The notes: a model not told the origin generated them from the letters alone. 64,000 nt of DNA from Actinosynnema sp042752395 (GCF_042752395.1 NZ_JBHYXZ010000022.1:1-64000); one strand, 5' to 3'. Numbered from the stretch's first letter, positions 7,346 through 17,021 are shown. Made by a program: numbers and translations.

Positions 7346-8671
7346 CGATCGGCCGGGCAGTTGGTCCCGCAGCGATGTCCGGACCTCGTCGGTGAGCGTC
7401 GCCAGCCTGTCGGTCGTGCGGACGGTCACCGGTTCGGGTCGGGCCAGGCGGCAGGCTGCGGCGGGCAGCCACTCCAGGTCGGCGTGGAACCGCGAGCGGG
7501 CATCCAGGACGGACTGGTGCGCGCTGCGCCGCGGACCGAGGCGCGCACCGCCGGCCATGACCGGCACGAGGAGCGGCTCTCTGCCGGGCGGTACGGCCTC
7601 GTCGTGCAGGCCGAGCAGGTCACCGTCACGAGGGTCACCGCGGAAGACCTGCTTGCGGCCGGGTGCGGTCACCTTGCCCGCCGACAGCTTCATCACCGGT
7701 CGGCCGCCGTACTCGACGAGCTTGTAGGCGCTGTCCAACGAGGGTGCGTCGGCCGACACGCCCATGCGCGTGCCGACCCCGAAGACGTCGATGGGCGCGC
7801 CGCGCGCGACCAGTTCGGCGATCCGGTACTCGTCCAGTCCGCCGCCGGCGACGATGCGCGCTCGGGGGAGCCCGGTCGCGTCGAGCACCTCGCGGGCGCG
7901 CCGGGACAGCGCGAGGAGGTCCCCGGAATCGAGCCGCACCCCGACCGGACGGGTCACGTCGACCGCGTGGCGCACGCCCGTCTCCGTGTCGTAGGTGTCC
8001 ACGAGCAGCACGGCGTCATCGGGGAAGTCGTCGGCGAACGCGCGGAACGCCGCCCGCTCGTCCGGGAACGCCTCCACGTAGGAGTGCGCCATCGTCCCGG
8101 TCACCGTCAGCCCGTAACGGCGTGCGGCCTCCACGTAGCTCGTGCCCTCGAACCCGACGACGGCCGATGCCCGCGCGACCGCCGCCGCCGCTTCCAACCC
8201 GTGCGTCCGACGGGCCGCGAAGTCGACCAGAGCCGCCGTTCCGGCCGCCACGCGGCACCGGGCGGCCTTCGACGCCACCGCGGTCTGGAACGTCACGAAG
8301 TTCAGCAATGCGGTTTCGACGAGCTGTGCCTCCGCGATCGGCGCGGTCACCTCCAGCACGGGTTCGCCGGCGAACACCACGCGCCCCTCCGGCACCGCGC
8401 GCACGTCACCGGTGAACCGCAGCCCTCGAAGGGCGGTGGTCGCCGACCGGTCCAGGCCCACTTCCCGGCCGAGGTAGGCCAACTCGTCTTCGGTGAAGCC
8501 GAACCGGTCGAGGAAGTCGAGACAATCGGCCAGCCCGGTGGCGACCAGGTAGCCGCGGTCGACGGGCAGCCGTCGGACGAACAGGCTGAATGTCGCCTGA
8601 TCGGTCATCGCGCGGCGCAGGTAGCTCACCGCCATCCGGATCTCGTAGAGATCGGTGCACAGAGCCGTCAT
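7343..8671 (-). CDS. pncB: Nicotinate phosphoribosyltransferase
   Basis: A 442-residue cytosolic enzyme of NAD salvage (nicotinate + PRPP + ATP to nicotinate mononucleotide). The N-terminus TDLYEIRMAVSYL and the catalytic/phosphate-binding stretches TGTMAHSYVEAFPDE (with the conserved His), VRLDSGDLLALSRRAREVLD and IVAGGGLDEYRIAELVARGAPIDVFGVGT are family hallmarks. Length fits. M. tuberculosis has a DosR-controlled paralogue (pncB2, Rv0573c), which agrees with the dormancy-type neighbours. ATG at 8671 has only a weak ribosome site. Confidence 0.93.
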   Translation of the reverse strand: MTALCTDLYEIRMAVSYLRRAMTDQATFSLFVRRLPVDRGYLVATGLADCLDFLDRFGFTEDELAYLGREVGLDRSATTALRGLRFTGDVRAVPEGRVVFAGEPVLEVTAPIAEAQLVETALLNFVTFQTAVASKAARCRVAAGTAALVDFAARRTHGLEAAAAVARASAVVGFEGTSYVEAARRYGLTVTGTMAHSYVEAFPDERAAFRAFADDFPDDAVLLVDTYDTETGVRHAVDVTRPVGVRLDSGDLLALSRRAREVLDATGLPRARIVAGGGLDEYRIAELVARGAPIDVFGVGTRMGVSADAPSLDSAYKLVEYGGRPVMKLSAGKVTAPGRKQVFRGDPRDGDLLGLHDEAVPPGREPLLVPVMAGGARLGPRRSAHQSVLDARSRFHADLEWLPAAACRLARPEPVTVRTTDRLATLTDEVRTSLRDQLPGRS

Positions 8672-8759
8672 CGTGACCGCCGTCCGCTTCGGTCGGGACG
8701 GCGGAACGCAAGTCGGTGTCCACGGGTGGTGGGTTCCTGCGATCCTAATGCCGGGCCGC

Positions 8760-9446
8760 TCATCGGGACCTCGCTCGTCGACCGGTGCGGACTCGGCGGT
8801 CGTCCCAGGCGTAGGTCAGCTCGCTCCGCACGTCCACGACACCGGGCATGACGCGGGTCACCCGTTCCGCCGTCACGACATCGCTGCGCCGGTCCAGCAT
8901 TCCGCGCAGCGTCACGACACCGTGCTCGACGCGGACGTCGACACCGATCGGCTCCAGCCACAGCACGCGCTCGAACACCGTGCGGAGGATCTCCTCGCGG
9001 AGGACCTCGTCGTCGATCGTGAACGCCTTGAGCGCGTCGCGGCGGGCGAGCACGCCCACCAGCCGTCCGTCCTGGTCGACCACGAACAACCTGCGCACGC
9101 CGGCGGACCGCAACTCGTGGGCCGCCGTGCTGATCGGCGTGCCTGTCGTGGTGGTGACGACCCGTGACGTCATGACGTCCGCGGCGGTGGTGCCCTCGGC
9201 CTTGCGCCGGCGGTGCCCCGCGCCAGGACCGGACAGCCACGACCGCCGGGCGTCGTGCGGGTGCTCCTGCTTGGTCAGCAGGTCCGCCTCCGACACCACG
9301 CCGACGGGCCTGCCGTCGGCGTCGACGATCGGCACGGCGCTGATGCCGTGCCCGGTCAGCAGGCGCGCCAGGTGCTTGAACGGGGTGTCCGGCTCGGCGG
9401 TGACGATCTCGCGGGTCATCAGCGAGGCGACGGTCGGATCACGCAT
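8760..9446 (-). CDS. Tandem CBS-domain protein with C-terminal BON domain
   Basis: A 228-residue protein. CBS1 (about 5-60: VASLMTREIVTAEPDTPF, then GISAVPIVDADGRPVGVVSEADLL) and CBS2 (about 90-140: DVMTSRVVTTTTGTPI, then VRRLFVVDQDGRLVGVLARRDAL) form one Bateman module for adenine nucleotides. Residues 150-220 are a BON domain (VRVEHGVVTLRGMLDRRSD). CBS proteins such as Rv2626c belong to the mycobacterial DosR regulon. ATG at 9446 was preferred over an upstream start because AGGAGG precedes it by 4 nt. A weak DosR-like site (9467-9480) lies just upstream. Confidence 0.88.
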   Translation of the reverse strand: MRDPTVASLMTREIVTAEPDTPFKHLARLLTGHGISAVPIVDADGRPVGVVSEADLLTKQEHPHDARRSWLSGPGAGHRRRKAEGTTAADVMTSRVVTTTTGTPISTAAHELRSAGVRRLFVVDQDGRLVGVLARRDALKAFTIDDEVLREEILRTVFERVLWLEPIGVDVRVEHGVVTLRGMLDRRSDVVTAERVTRVMPGVVDVRSELTYAWDDRRVRTGRRARSR

Positions 9447-9533
9447 CGGTCCTCCTCGGTCGATCGGGGACGTTCGACAGGTGTGCCGGAGGTGTGGGGG
9501 CACCGGGTCGAGGGGCCGCGGAGCCCGCCTTGG

Positions 9534-10724
9534 TCAGCCCCAGCGAAGGGCTCGAACGTGCCCGTCGGCCGTGTAGCACCAACCGACGACCCTTCCCGCG
9601 CCGTCGAGCCCGACGACACCGCCCTGGCCGTTCGGGAACACGCCGAGCCGACTGATCCGGCCGTGCCGGTCCCAGCGCACCGCCAGCGCCTGGCCGGTCA
9701 CCGTGCCGGCGCCCCCCGCGATGGCCCCGCCGTCGCTGATGTCCACAGCCGACGTGCCGGCCCACCCCGGCAGCGCGTCCAGCGCCGAGGCGTGGTTGTC
9801 GCGGTCCCACCGGGTGGCTCGGACGTCCCCGGCCTCCCCCCAGACGTCGCCCACGACGACGTCGGCCCGGTTGACGTCAACGAGGAGGATGTCGGTGTCG
9901 TGCGGCGAAAGCGGGGCAATCGCGGTGATCACGCCGGACTCGTCCCACCGCACGGCGGTGCTCACGCCGTTCGTCCACGACCGGCCGATGACCGTGTCCC
10001 GGTCGTTCAGCGCTGTAGCGGCGCTCCCTTCGTGGCCGGGCAGGGTGCCGAGGTCGGTGATCCGACCCTCGTGGTCCCACCGCACCGCGCGGCATCCGCC
10101 GTTGTCGGCGCAGGAGACGCCGACCGCGACACCGCGGTCGTTGACCGCGAGGGCGTCGCTCTCCACCCGACCGGTCAGGACTCCGAGGTCGGTCACGCGG
10201 CCCCGGGCGTCCCACCGGACCGCACGACCGAGTCCTCCGGGGTACCACGCACATCCGACCACGACGCCCGCGTCGTTGACGGCCCGTGCCAGGCTGGTGA
10301 GGGCACCGGGCGGCTGGGTCAGCTCGGTCACCCGGCCGAGGTCGTCCCATCGGGCTGCCTGCCCGTGCTCGCCGCCCGTGTCCACGGCCCCGGCCGCCGT
10401 GCCGCGGTCGTTGACGGCCGCGATGTGGCTGCTGGTCCTGCCCGGCGGCAGGTCCAGCGCGGAAATCCGCCCGTGCTCGTCCCAGCGGACCGCGCGGAAC
10501 GGTGGACCGCCGTCGATCCAGGCGGTGCCCACCACGACGCCGGCCTTGTTGACCGCTATCGGGCGACTGTCGGTGAAGCCGGGCAGTGCCGGCAGGACGG
10601 CGGGGTCGTCCGCGGTGGCCGCCCCGGCGGGTGCGGTCGACGCCGCCGGGGCCGCCGCTGTGGTCATCGCCGCGTGGAGCGGGCGGGTCGGTCGCGAGTA
10701 TCCGGGATCTCGTCCCTGCGACAT
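9534..10724 (-). CDS. HAF-type repeat protein (predicted beta-propeller-like)
   Basis: A 396-residue protein made of about seven tandem repeats of 45 residues, each built on A(V/I)NDRGxxVG, RAVRWDxxGRITDLGxLPG. This is the HAF repeat family, usually described as probable extracellular repeat proteins. The first 45 residues are Ala/Pro-rich with no clear signal peptide, so export is uncertain. ATG at 10724 has AGGAG 6 nt upstream. No enzymatic motif is visible. The protein ends next to the CBS gene, same strand, 87 bp away. Confidence 0.8.
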   Translation of the reverse strand: MSQGRDPGYSRPTRPLHAAMTTAAAPAASTAPAGAATADDPAVLPALPGFTDSRPIAVNKAGVVVGTAWIDGGPPFRAVRWDEHGRISALDLPPGRTSSHIAAVNDRGTAAGAVDTGGEHGQAARWDDLGRVTELTQPPGALTSLARAVNDAGVVVGCAWYPGGLGRAVRWDARGRVTDLGVLTGRVESDALAVNDRGVAVGVSCADNGGCRAVRWDHEGRITDLGTLPGHEGSAATALNDRDTVIGRSWTNGVSTAVRWDESGVITAIAPLSPHDTDILLVDVNRADVVVGDVWGEAGDVRATRWDRDNHASALDALPGWAGTSAVDISDGGAIAGGAGTVTGQALAVRWDRHGRISRLGVFPNGQGGVVGLDGAGRVVGWCYTADGHVRALRWG

Positions 10725-11192
10725 GGTTCACTCCTCTCGTCGCCTGCCAGCCTCGGCCGTGCCGCAGCGGGCGAACAGAGTCGGAGGTCACGTCGTGCCG
10801 CGGCCCCGCCGCCGGGGGGGCCACCCCGCGGGGGGGCGCCTAAGAAACTGGGGGAGCGCGCGCCGGGACCCGGGNNNNNNNNNNACCCGCCCCCGCCCCC
10901 CACCCCGGGGCGGGCGGGCGGGGCCCACCCGGGCCGCGAGCCCCCGCCCCCCGCGCCCCCCCGACCGGTGTGCCAACCGCGCTGGGGCGCTCGAACGAAC
11001 GTGCTCGACGGCGACGCGGGACCGGGGCAGGTGGCGCACCGGCACGACCGTTCAGGTCGCCCGCCGGCAGACCCGTTCGGCCGCGCCGGAGCCGGTCACC
11101 CGAGAGGTGGTCGGCCAGGCGACGCGCTGACCGGGGGTGGAACCGACAGGCGTGCCGGCGAGGACGACCCCGTCCGTCGGCGTCCCGGTGCG
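10725..11192. other. Non-coding stretch with 10-N gap and G/C homopolymers
   Basis: Ten Ns at 10875-10884 are flanked by long G and C runs (about 10800-10965), unlike normal sequence nearby. No gene is supported. The base calls here look unreliable, so the distance between the flanking genes and any promoter for the HAF gene are uncertain. Confidence 0.6.
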
Positions 11193-13673
11193 TCAGGTCT
11201 CGCGGTTGCGCGGAACGACGGGACTCGGTGGCGCGTCGGCCAGCGGCACGAAGAGGTGACCACCGCCGCCCAAGGTTCGGGTCACGTCGTCGACGACGAT
11301 CGTGATCGGTGCGGCGGAGCCGGGGCGTGCTCGCACGTGCAGGTGGCTGTGGGTGACGGTCAGGCGAAGCCAGTGGCCGCGGTAGCGCAGGTCGACGTCG
11401 AGACGCGTGAGTTCGTCGGGTAGCCGGGGGTGCAGGCGCAGGATGTCGCCCCGGGTCTCCAACCCGGTGTAGCACCTTTGCAGGATGTCGGCAGTGGCCG
11501 CCATCGCTCCCAGGTGGACACCCTCACGGGTCGTGCCGCCCGCGGTGTCGGACAGGTCTGCGTCCAGGGCCTCCCGCAGCAGGCGCCAGGACGCGGGACG
11601 GTCTCCCCTGGACAGCACCCAGGCGTGCACCACCCTGCTGAGCGTCGAGCCGTGCGTGGTGCGGGTGAGGTAGTAGGACACGGTGTCGGGGATGCGGGCG
11701 GGGTCGAAGTCGTAGCCCAGACGCCGCAGGATCGCGGTGAGTTCGTCCGCGCTGAGCAGGTAGAGGAGCATGAGGACGTCGGCCTGCTTGGACGCCCGGT
11801 AGCGGTTGGTGGTGTCGCCTTCGGCGTCGAGCAGGAGGTCCAGCCTGCCGATGTCGCCGTAGCGGCTCCGGTAGGCGTCCCAGTCCAACTCGTCCAGCCT
11901 GTCGTATCCCTCGAACTGGGCCATCAGACCGCCCCTCAGGAACGGCACGTGGAGCCTGCGGCTGAGTCGGTCCCATCGCCGGAGTTCGTCGGCGGTGACA
12001 CCGAGGCGTTGCCACAACTGCTCGGTGTGGTGCCCGCCCAGCACCTCGTGGGTGTCGAGGACCCGGGTCAGCACCCAGGACGTCATCACCGCGACGTAGG
12101 CGTTGTCGTCCACCCCCGTGCCCGGCCGGTCGGGGTAGCCGTCGTGGAACTCGTCGGGCCCCATCACGCCGCGCAGGTGGTATCGGTCGGCCACCGGGTC
12201 GTGCTCGGCGATCGCCGTCCAGAACCGGGCGATCTCGACCAGCAGTTCCGCGCCGTACGCGGCCAGGAAGTCGACATCGCCGGTGACCTGGTAGTAGTGC
12301 CAGACGTTGTAGGCCACGGCAAGGTTGACGTGGTGCTGCCGGCGGGAGTTGTCCGCCATCCAGGCGTGCGAGTGCGGGTTGTAGAACCGTTCGGGGGTTT
12401 CCTCGCGGCCGTCGCTGCCGCTCTGCCAAGGGAACAAGGCGCCCGCGGCACCTACGGCACGAGCCAGTCGTCGGGCTTGCGGCAGGCGTCTGTAGCGATA
12501 CAGAAGCAAGGCGCGGGTCAGCTCCGGGACGCGCAGGTTCAGCAGCGGGAACACGAACAACTCGTCCCAGAAGACGTGCCCCCGGTAGCCCTCGCCGTGA
12601 AGACCTCGCGCGGGAACCCCCGCATCGAGGTCGGCGGTGTGCCGTGACAACGTCTGTGCGACGTGGAACAGGTGCAGGTGCGCGGCGCGCCGGACGTCGA
12701 CCACGACCGGGGCACGGGCGGCGAGGTCGAACGAGATCTGCCACCGCTGCCACACGTGCTCCCACGCCTGGGCGTGGGCGGCGCGCAGCGCGGCGAAGCC
12801 GGGGGTGTCGGCCAGTTCACCGCGGGCCGCGTGCAGCGGTTCGGAGATCGCGTGGTCGCGGGACGTGAAGACGGCGACGATCTTGTCGACCGTCACGCCG
12901 ACGCCGCACTCGACCGGCATCGTCAGCTCGTGACCGACGCGTCCGCGTCCGCGGACGTCCCGGCGTCGCGTGTGGCCGTGTTCCGTGGTGGTGCGGGCGG
13001 CCATCGCGATGCGCACCCGCGACTGCGTGGTCTCGGTGACCAGCCAGCAGGTGTCGTCCTGGTGACCCGCCTCGGGAACGGCGAGGTGTCGCTTGGCCAA
13101 GGCGTCGAACTCCGCGACGTTGCCGTTGCACACCGTCCCGTCCAGCGTGCTGCGCACCTGGAGGTCGCCGGACCAGTTCTGCGGTGTCACGGTCGTGTGC
13201 AGGGCCATCAGGTGCGGCTGATCCATCGACACCAGCCGTTCCTGGTGGACGTGCGTGCGTCTGAGCCGCGGATCGTCCACCACCAGGTCGCGCAGGAGCA
13301 GCCCTCGACGCAGGTCGAGGACCACGTGGTGGTGCACCACCCGCCAAGTGCCCGGTGCCTGCCAGGCGTCGTCGCCGTCCGCCCGGATGGTGAGCGGCAG
13401 CCAGTTCGGCAGGTTCACCAGGCTCTCGTCGGACCGCGTTCGCCCGTCCACCCGGGATTCGAGCCGGTTGTAGACGCCGGCCGCGTACGTGGCGGGGTAG
13501 TGCGTGCCGTCGGCGACGGCTTCCGGGGCTGCGCCCCTCGTGGCCAGGAATCCGTTGGCCAGCGTCGACAACGCCTCCCTGGCGCCCTCGGAAGCGGGGT
13601 CGGCGTCAGCGTAGGAAAGCTGCCACTCGCTGTCGGCCAGCGCGCACAGCGAACACGCTTCATCCCGCGTCAC
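11193..13673 (-). CDS. Glycoside hydrolase family 65 protein (disaccharide phosphorylase or hydrolase)
   Basis: An 826-residue protein with the GH65 layout: N-terminal beta-sandwich, (alpha/alpha)6 barrel, small C-terminal domain. The catalytic acid lies in VMGPDEFHDGYPD. Other conserved parts are GYRGHVFWDELFVFPLLN, FPWQSGSDGREETPE, KQADVLMLLYLLS and TTHGSTLSRVVHAW; the last binds phosphate in the phosphorylase members. Likely substrates are trehalose, maltose or kojibiose. GTG at 13673 was chosen because GGAGG lies 8 nt upstream; the frame stays open 177 nt further. M. tuberculosis Rv2006, a DosR gene, also carries a GH65 domain. Confidence 0.88.
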   Translation of the reverse strand: MTRDEACSLCALADSEWQLSYADADPASEGAREALSTLANGFLATRGAAPEAVADGTHYPATYAAGVYNRLESRVDGRTRSDESLVNLPNWLPLTIRADGDDAWQAPGTWRVVHHHVVLDLRRGLLLRDLVVDDPRLRRTHVHQERLVSMDQPHLMALHTTVTPQNWSGDLQVRSTLDGTVCNGNVAEFDALAKRHLAVPEAGHQDDTCWLVTETTQSRVRIAMAARTTTEHGHTRRRDVRGRGRVGHELTMPVECGVGVTVDKIVAVFTSRDHAISEPLHAARGELADTPGFAALRAAHAQAWEHVWQRWQISFDLAARAPVVVDVRRAAHLHLFHVAQTLSRHTADLDAGVPARGLHGEGYRGHVFWDELFVFPLLNLRVPELTRALLLYRYRRLPQARRLARAVGAAGALFPWQSGSDGREETPERFYNPHSHAWMADNSRRQHHVNLAVAYNVWHYYQVTGDVDFLAAYGAELLVEIARFWTAIAEHDPVADRYHLRGVMGPDEFHDGYPDRPGTGVDDNAYVAVMTSWVLTRVLDTHEVLGGHHTEQLWQRLGVTADELRRWDRLSRRLHVPFLRGGLMAQFEGYDRLDELDWDAYRSRYGDIGRLDLLLDAEGDTTNRYRASKQADVLMLLYLLSADELTAILRRLGYDFDPARIPDTVSYYLTRTTHGSTLSRVVHAWVLSRGDRPASWRLLREALDADLSDTAGGTTREGVHLGAMAATADILQRCYTGLETRGDILRLHPRLPDELTRLDVDLRYRGHWLRLTVTHSHLHVRARPGSAAPITIVVDDVTRTLGGGGHLFVPLADAPPSPVVPRNRET

Positions 13674-14294
13674 GGACGTCACCTCCGACGCGTCCACGAA
13701 GGAGACCGGGGGTGGTCGGCGGCGCCGGTCGAGCCGCTGCCGCGACCACACCCGGCAACGGCTGCTTGCCGCCGGGGCAGTGCCCGAGCGGTGCTCCGCC
13801 GGGCCGGCACCGTGCCGCGACGGGGTCCCGAGAGACCTGCTGCCCATCACGCGAAGGCGTTGCCCCGTCGGTACCGGCCGGCGGCGACGTGCCCGCGACC
13901 GGGCCGCGGACGCGGACGAGCGTGCAGTGACGCACGGACCACCTCCTCCGGTCGAACCAACGCCTGCCGCTCATGGCGGCGCACGGCAGATCGCCGATCG
14001 TGCGCGCCCCCGGGTCCAGGGTCGCACGCCGCGCCGAAAGAGCGGATGGTGTTCTCGGGAGGACCCGGGCCTCCAGCCGTCCCCACGACCGGGGCCGGCG
14101 GGAAGGAGCCCATCCGCCGGCAGGGCCGTGCGCCGATCGGACCGGAACCGCCCCGGATGGGCTGTGGTCGGCCGGATCGGGGACCTCCGCCTCTGCGCGG
14201 CAGGGGCGGAGGTCCCTGCGGTCACGGGCTCTTCACCGCTCACCCCGACCTCCCCGCGGTGCGACGGTCGAGGTGACACGGGAGGTGGCAGGCG
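13674..14294. other. Intergenic region ahead of the flavodoxin gene
   Basis: This 621-bp divergent region shows no credible gene. Its main feature is the stem-loop/paired box at 14180-14216 described separately. Open frames on both strands are Arg/Pro-rich shadows. Confidence 0.5.
14180..14216 (+). promoter_or_regulatory. Paired DosR-like boxes forming a perfect 12-bp inverted repeat
   Basis: GGGACCTCCGCC (14180-14191) and GGCGGAGGTCCC (14205-14216) are exact complements around a 13-nt loop. Read as DosR-like sites they are GAGGCGGAGGTCCC (minus, 14180-14193, one mismatch) and GGGGCGGAGGTCCC (plus, 14203-14216, full match), with starts 23 bp apart. They sit 78 bp before the flavodoxin ATG. 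Confidence 0.6.
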
Positions 14295-14810
14295 ATGACA
14301 AGGGCGCTCGTGGTCTACGAATCGATGTTCGGCAACACCAGGGTGATCGCCGAAGCGGTCGGCGCGGCGCTGGCCGAGGGCGGGCTGCGGGTGGACGTCG
14401 TGGAGGTCGGCTCGGCGCCCGACGTCCTGCCCGCCGATGTCGCCCTGCTGGTCGTCGGTGCGCCGACGCACACGTTCAGCCTCAGCCGACCCAGCACACG
14501 GAGGCTCGCCGCCGACCAGGCGGCCGGCGACCTCGTTTCCCGGGGTCGGGGCGTGCGTGAGTGGCTCGCCGCGCTTCGACCCGTGGTCCGCCCGGTCGCG
14601 GCTCGTGCGTTCGACACCAGGATGGGAACCGGTTGGTTCACCGGCTCGGCCGCGAAGATGATCACCAAGCGCCTGGGCCGGTTGCACTTCGACGATGTCG
14701 GCGCCCCGAGGTCGTTCTACGTCGCCGGCACCTGCGGCCCGCTCCTGGAGGGTGAGCTGGACCGTGCCGCCGACTGGGCGCGGACCGTTCGGGCCGCTTC
14801 GCCGGCGTGA
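14295..14810 (+). CDS. Flavodoxin-domain protein
   Basis: A 171-residue FMN-binding flavodoxin. The phosphate loop ESMFGNTRVIAEAV lies at residues 9-22, and the isoalloxazine loops are at VGAPTHTFSLSRPS and the AGTCGP region. It is a cytosolic electron carrier or a flavodoxin-type oxidoreductase. ATG at 14295 has GGAGG upstream. The paired DosR-like boxes at 14180-14216 suggest induction in hypoxia, where it could take electrons from hydrogenase-derived reductant; that link is inference. Confidence 0.87.
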   Translation: MTRALVVYESMFGNTRVIAEAVGAALAEGGLRVDVVEVGSAPDVLPADVALLVVGAPTHTFSLSRPSTRRLAADQAAGDLVSRGRGVREWLAALRPVVRPVAARAFDTRMGTGWFTGSAAKMITKRLGRLHFDDVGAPRSFYVAGTCGPLLEGELDRAADWARTVRAASPA

Positions 14811-15311
14811 TCCGGTAGCCCGACACCGCCGCCGCGGCGATCGTCCGGAGGCGGGGGGGGGGGCGGGGCGCGCCGGCGGCGGGCGGCGAGGGGATTCCCC
14901 AGCCGGGGGGGCGGGGGGCGCGGCCCCGGCCCGCGTCGGGGGCGCGCCCGTAGGGGCCGGCGCGGCGGGGTTAACCGGCCCCCCCCCCCCCCCGGCCGCG
15001 CCCACCGCCGGCCGGCGGCGCTCGGCCCTGGCCGACCGTGCGCCGGCGGTCGAGGAGAAGCCCGAGCGGGTGGTCCGGGGGGCGACCGGACGCGGTTGCT
15101 GAGGCATTGCCCGCCCGGCCGCCGTGACGCCTGGGGCGTCGCAGGTGACGCCCCGTGGAGAGTGCGCCCGTCGGGTCGATTCGAGTGGAACCGCCCTCGC
15201 GCTGCCGAGCACGAGTCCCGTCCAGGCCGGGTCTTTGGACCCTCGACGGCGCCTAACCCAAGGCGTTGCACTCGGCGTACCGAACTCGGCGAGTGTTGCG
15301 GGGTGACCGGC
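14811..15311. other. Low-complexity G/C-rich stretch, no gene
   Basis: Between about 14850 and 15000 the sequence carries runs of up to 15 identical G or C bases, like the sequence beside the two 10-N gaps. No coding family is recognised. Sequence quality is suspect, so the upstream region of the next gene may be wrong. Confidence 0.5.
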
Positions 15312-17021
15312 ATGACACTGAACGACGCTGGATCGAGGACGGCTGCGTCCGGCCTCGACCACGCGATGATGAGCGAGCTGGCGGCGCAACTCCCCGGTCT
15401 CGCCGGTCTCGGACCGTCGAACGCGCCGGCGGTGCTGGAGCACCTGGGTGTGCCGCCCGGGTTGGCACGACAGCTCCGCGACGGCCTGTACCGACTGCTC
15501 GAGGAAGACCCGGGGTTGAGCCGTGCCGCCGGCGACTTGTTCGACCAGATGAAGTGGACGAAGTCGCAGCTCAGCGACTGGCGCGAACTCCAAGGGCACC
15601 TGGAACGGAGCTTGGCGGATCACCCCGATGTGCACGACGAGATGCGGGCTCGCCTGGTGACCGCGCACGTCGACGCGGTGCGCGAACGTGACCGGCTCGG
15701 CGCGGAACGGGGGTGGGTGCGACGATCATTGGCGCGGATGGGCAGGTATGCGAGCTACGGAGTGATCCTCCTGGTGACGCTCGTCGCGGCAGTGGCCCCG
15801 GTGGGCGCGGTGGTGACCTTCGCCGATGAAGGGGTGCGCTGGGCACTGCTGCGGGTGTTCGCGGTGCTGGCGCTGTCCGTCTTCCCCGCGTTCCTGCTGA
15901 TTCGCTTCGTCTCGGCGCGAGCGGTGTCCATCTGGGAGGATTTCGTCCTCAACCTGCACCGCCTCGGCATGGACCGACCCCGGCACCTGCCCGAGCCGAT
16001 CCCGAACTCGATCTACTTCGAGCGGTGGCTCGCCGACGGCGGCCAGGTCTACCTCGGGCAGAGCACCATCTATGAGCGCAAGTTCATCGCCGCGTTCGGG
16101 CAACTGCCCCGCGGCGACGGTCTTCGGCGCATGTTGCGGCCGGTGGAGATCTCGCCGGTGTACCTCACGACGCTGCTGTGGGCGGTCTGCTGGACGACCG
16201 TCCTGTGGGGCGCCGCGCCGTTCGACCTGGAACTGGAGCACCTGTCGACGATGGCGGCGTTGTCCTTCGCGTTCCTCGGCGCCTACGTCTTCGCACTGCA
16301 GATGCTCATCAGGCGGTACTTCCAGAACGACCTGCGTCCGATGGCGTACACCAGTCTGAGCGCGCGAACGCTTTTCGCCCTCGTGGTCGGGTACACGGTG
16401 CACCAGTTCGGCGGGCAGACGTGGAGCGCGGGCACGGAGGCGGCGATCATGTTCGTCATGGGATTCTTTCCCGTCAGTGCGCTGCAACTGTTGCGCCTGG
16501 CGGCCGGCAAGGCGCTGCGTCGGGTGAACGTGCCGGATCTGACCGGCAGATACCCGCTCGGCGAGCTGGACGGAATGAACATCTGGTACGAGGCCCGGTT
16601 GCTGGAGGCCGCCGGGATCGAGGACATGCAGAACCTCGCCACCGCCAACCTCACCGATCTGATGCTGTCGACCAAGGTGCCCACCGCGCGACTGGTCGAC
16701 TGGGTGGACCAGGCGATCCTGTGCCTGCACCTGGAACCCCTGGAAGATCAGCTTGCGCACGTGGGCGCCGGGTACCCGCGATCGGGCGATCGCGGGGCGC
16801 AGGCGCGCACCGTGCGGGCGAAGCTCCGGGCCCACGGCATCCGCGCGGCGACGGACGTGTACGACGTGCGGCGCAAGCGCCCGGTGGTCGAGAACCTGAG
16901 CGGGTTGATCCGCTGCGACGGTGACGACGTCAGCGTGATGGACTCACTGGCGGCGACCCTGGTCCGGGAACCGAACTTGCACCACGTGCAGTGTTGGCAG
17001 AGTGCCTGGCAGGGCAGTTGA
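15312..17021 (+). CDS. Large membrane protein of unknown function
   Basis: A 569-residue protein. Residues 1-130 are helical and charged. Two adjacent membrane helices follow (about 142-165 and 176-198: ASYGVILLVTLVAAVAPVG and VFAVLALSVFPAFLLIRFV). After a soluble loop of about 90 residues come four more helices (about 285-455). The last 110 residues are soluble: they include LLEAAGIEDMQNLATANLTDLM, which looks like a helix-hairpin-helix/SAM-like unit, and a Cys near the C-terminus. I do not recognise the family. ATG at 15312 was chosen; GTG at 15303 is an alternative. It stands alone. Confidence 0.72.
   Translation: MTLNDAGSRTAASGLDHAMMSELAAQLPGLAGLGPSNAPAVLEHLGVPPGLARQLRDGLYRLLEEDPGLSRAAGDLFDQMKWTKSQLSDWRELQGHLERSLADHPDVHDEMRARLVTAHVDAVRERDRLGAERGWVRRSLARMGRYASYGVILLVTLVAAVAPVGAVVTFADEGVRWALLRVFAVLALSVFPAFLLIRFVSARAVSIWEDFVLNLHRLGMDRPRHLPEPIPNSIYFERWLADGGQVYLGQSTIYERKFIAAFGQLPRGDGLRRMLRPVEISPVYLTTLLWAVCWTTVLWGAAPFDLELEHLSTMAALSFAFLGAYVFALQMLIRRYFQNDLRPMAYTSLSARTLFALVVGYTVHQFGGQTWSAGTEAAIMFVMGFFPVSALQLLRLAAGKALRRVNVPDLTGRYPLGELDGMNIWYEARLLEAAGIEDMQNLATANLTDLMLSTKVPTARLVDWVDQAILCLHLEPLEDQLAHVGAGYPRSGDRGAQARTVRAKLRAHGIRAATDVYDVRRKRPVVENLSGLIRCDGDDVSVMDSLAATLVREPNLHHVQCWQSAWQGS

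Noticed and set aside
14180..14216. Calling the 12-bp inverted repeat only a terminator
   Set aside because: It lies upstream of flavodoxin and far from any gene end in that direction, and both arms match the DosR-like motif with the recurring 23-bp spacing.
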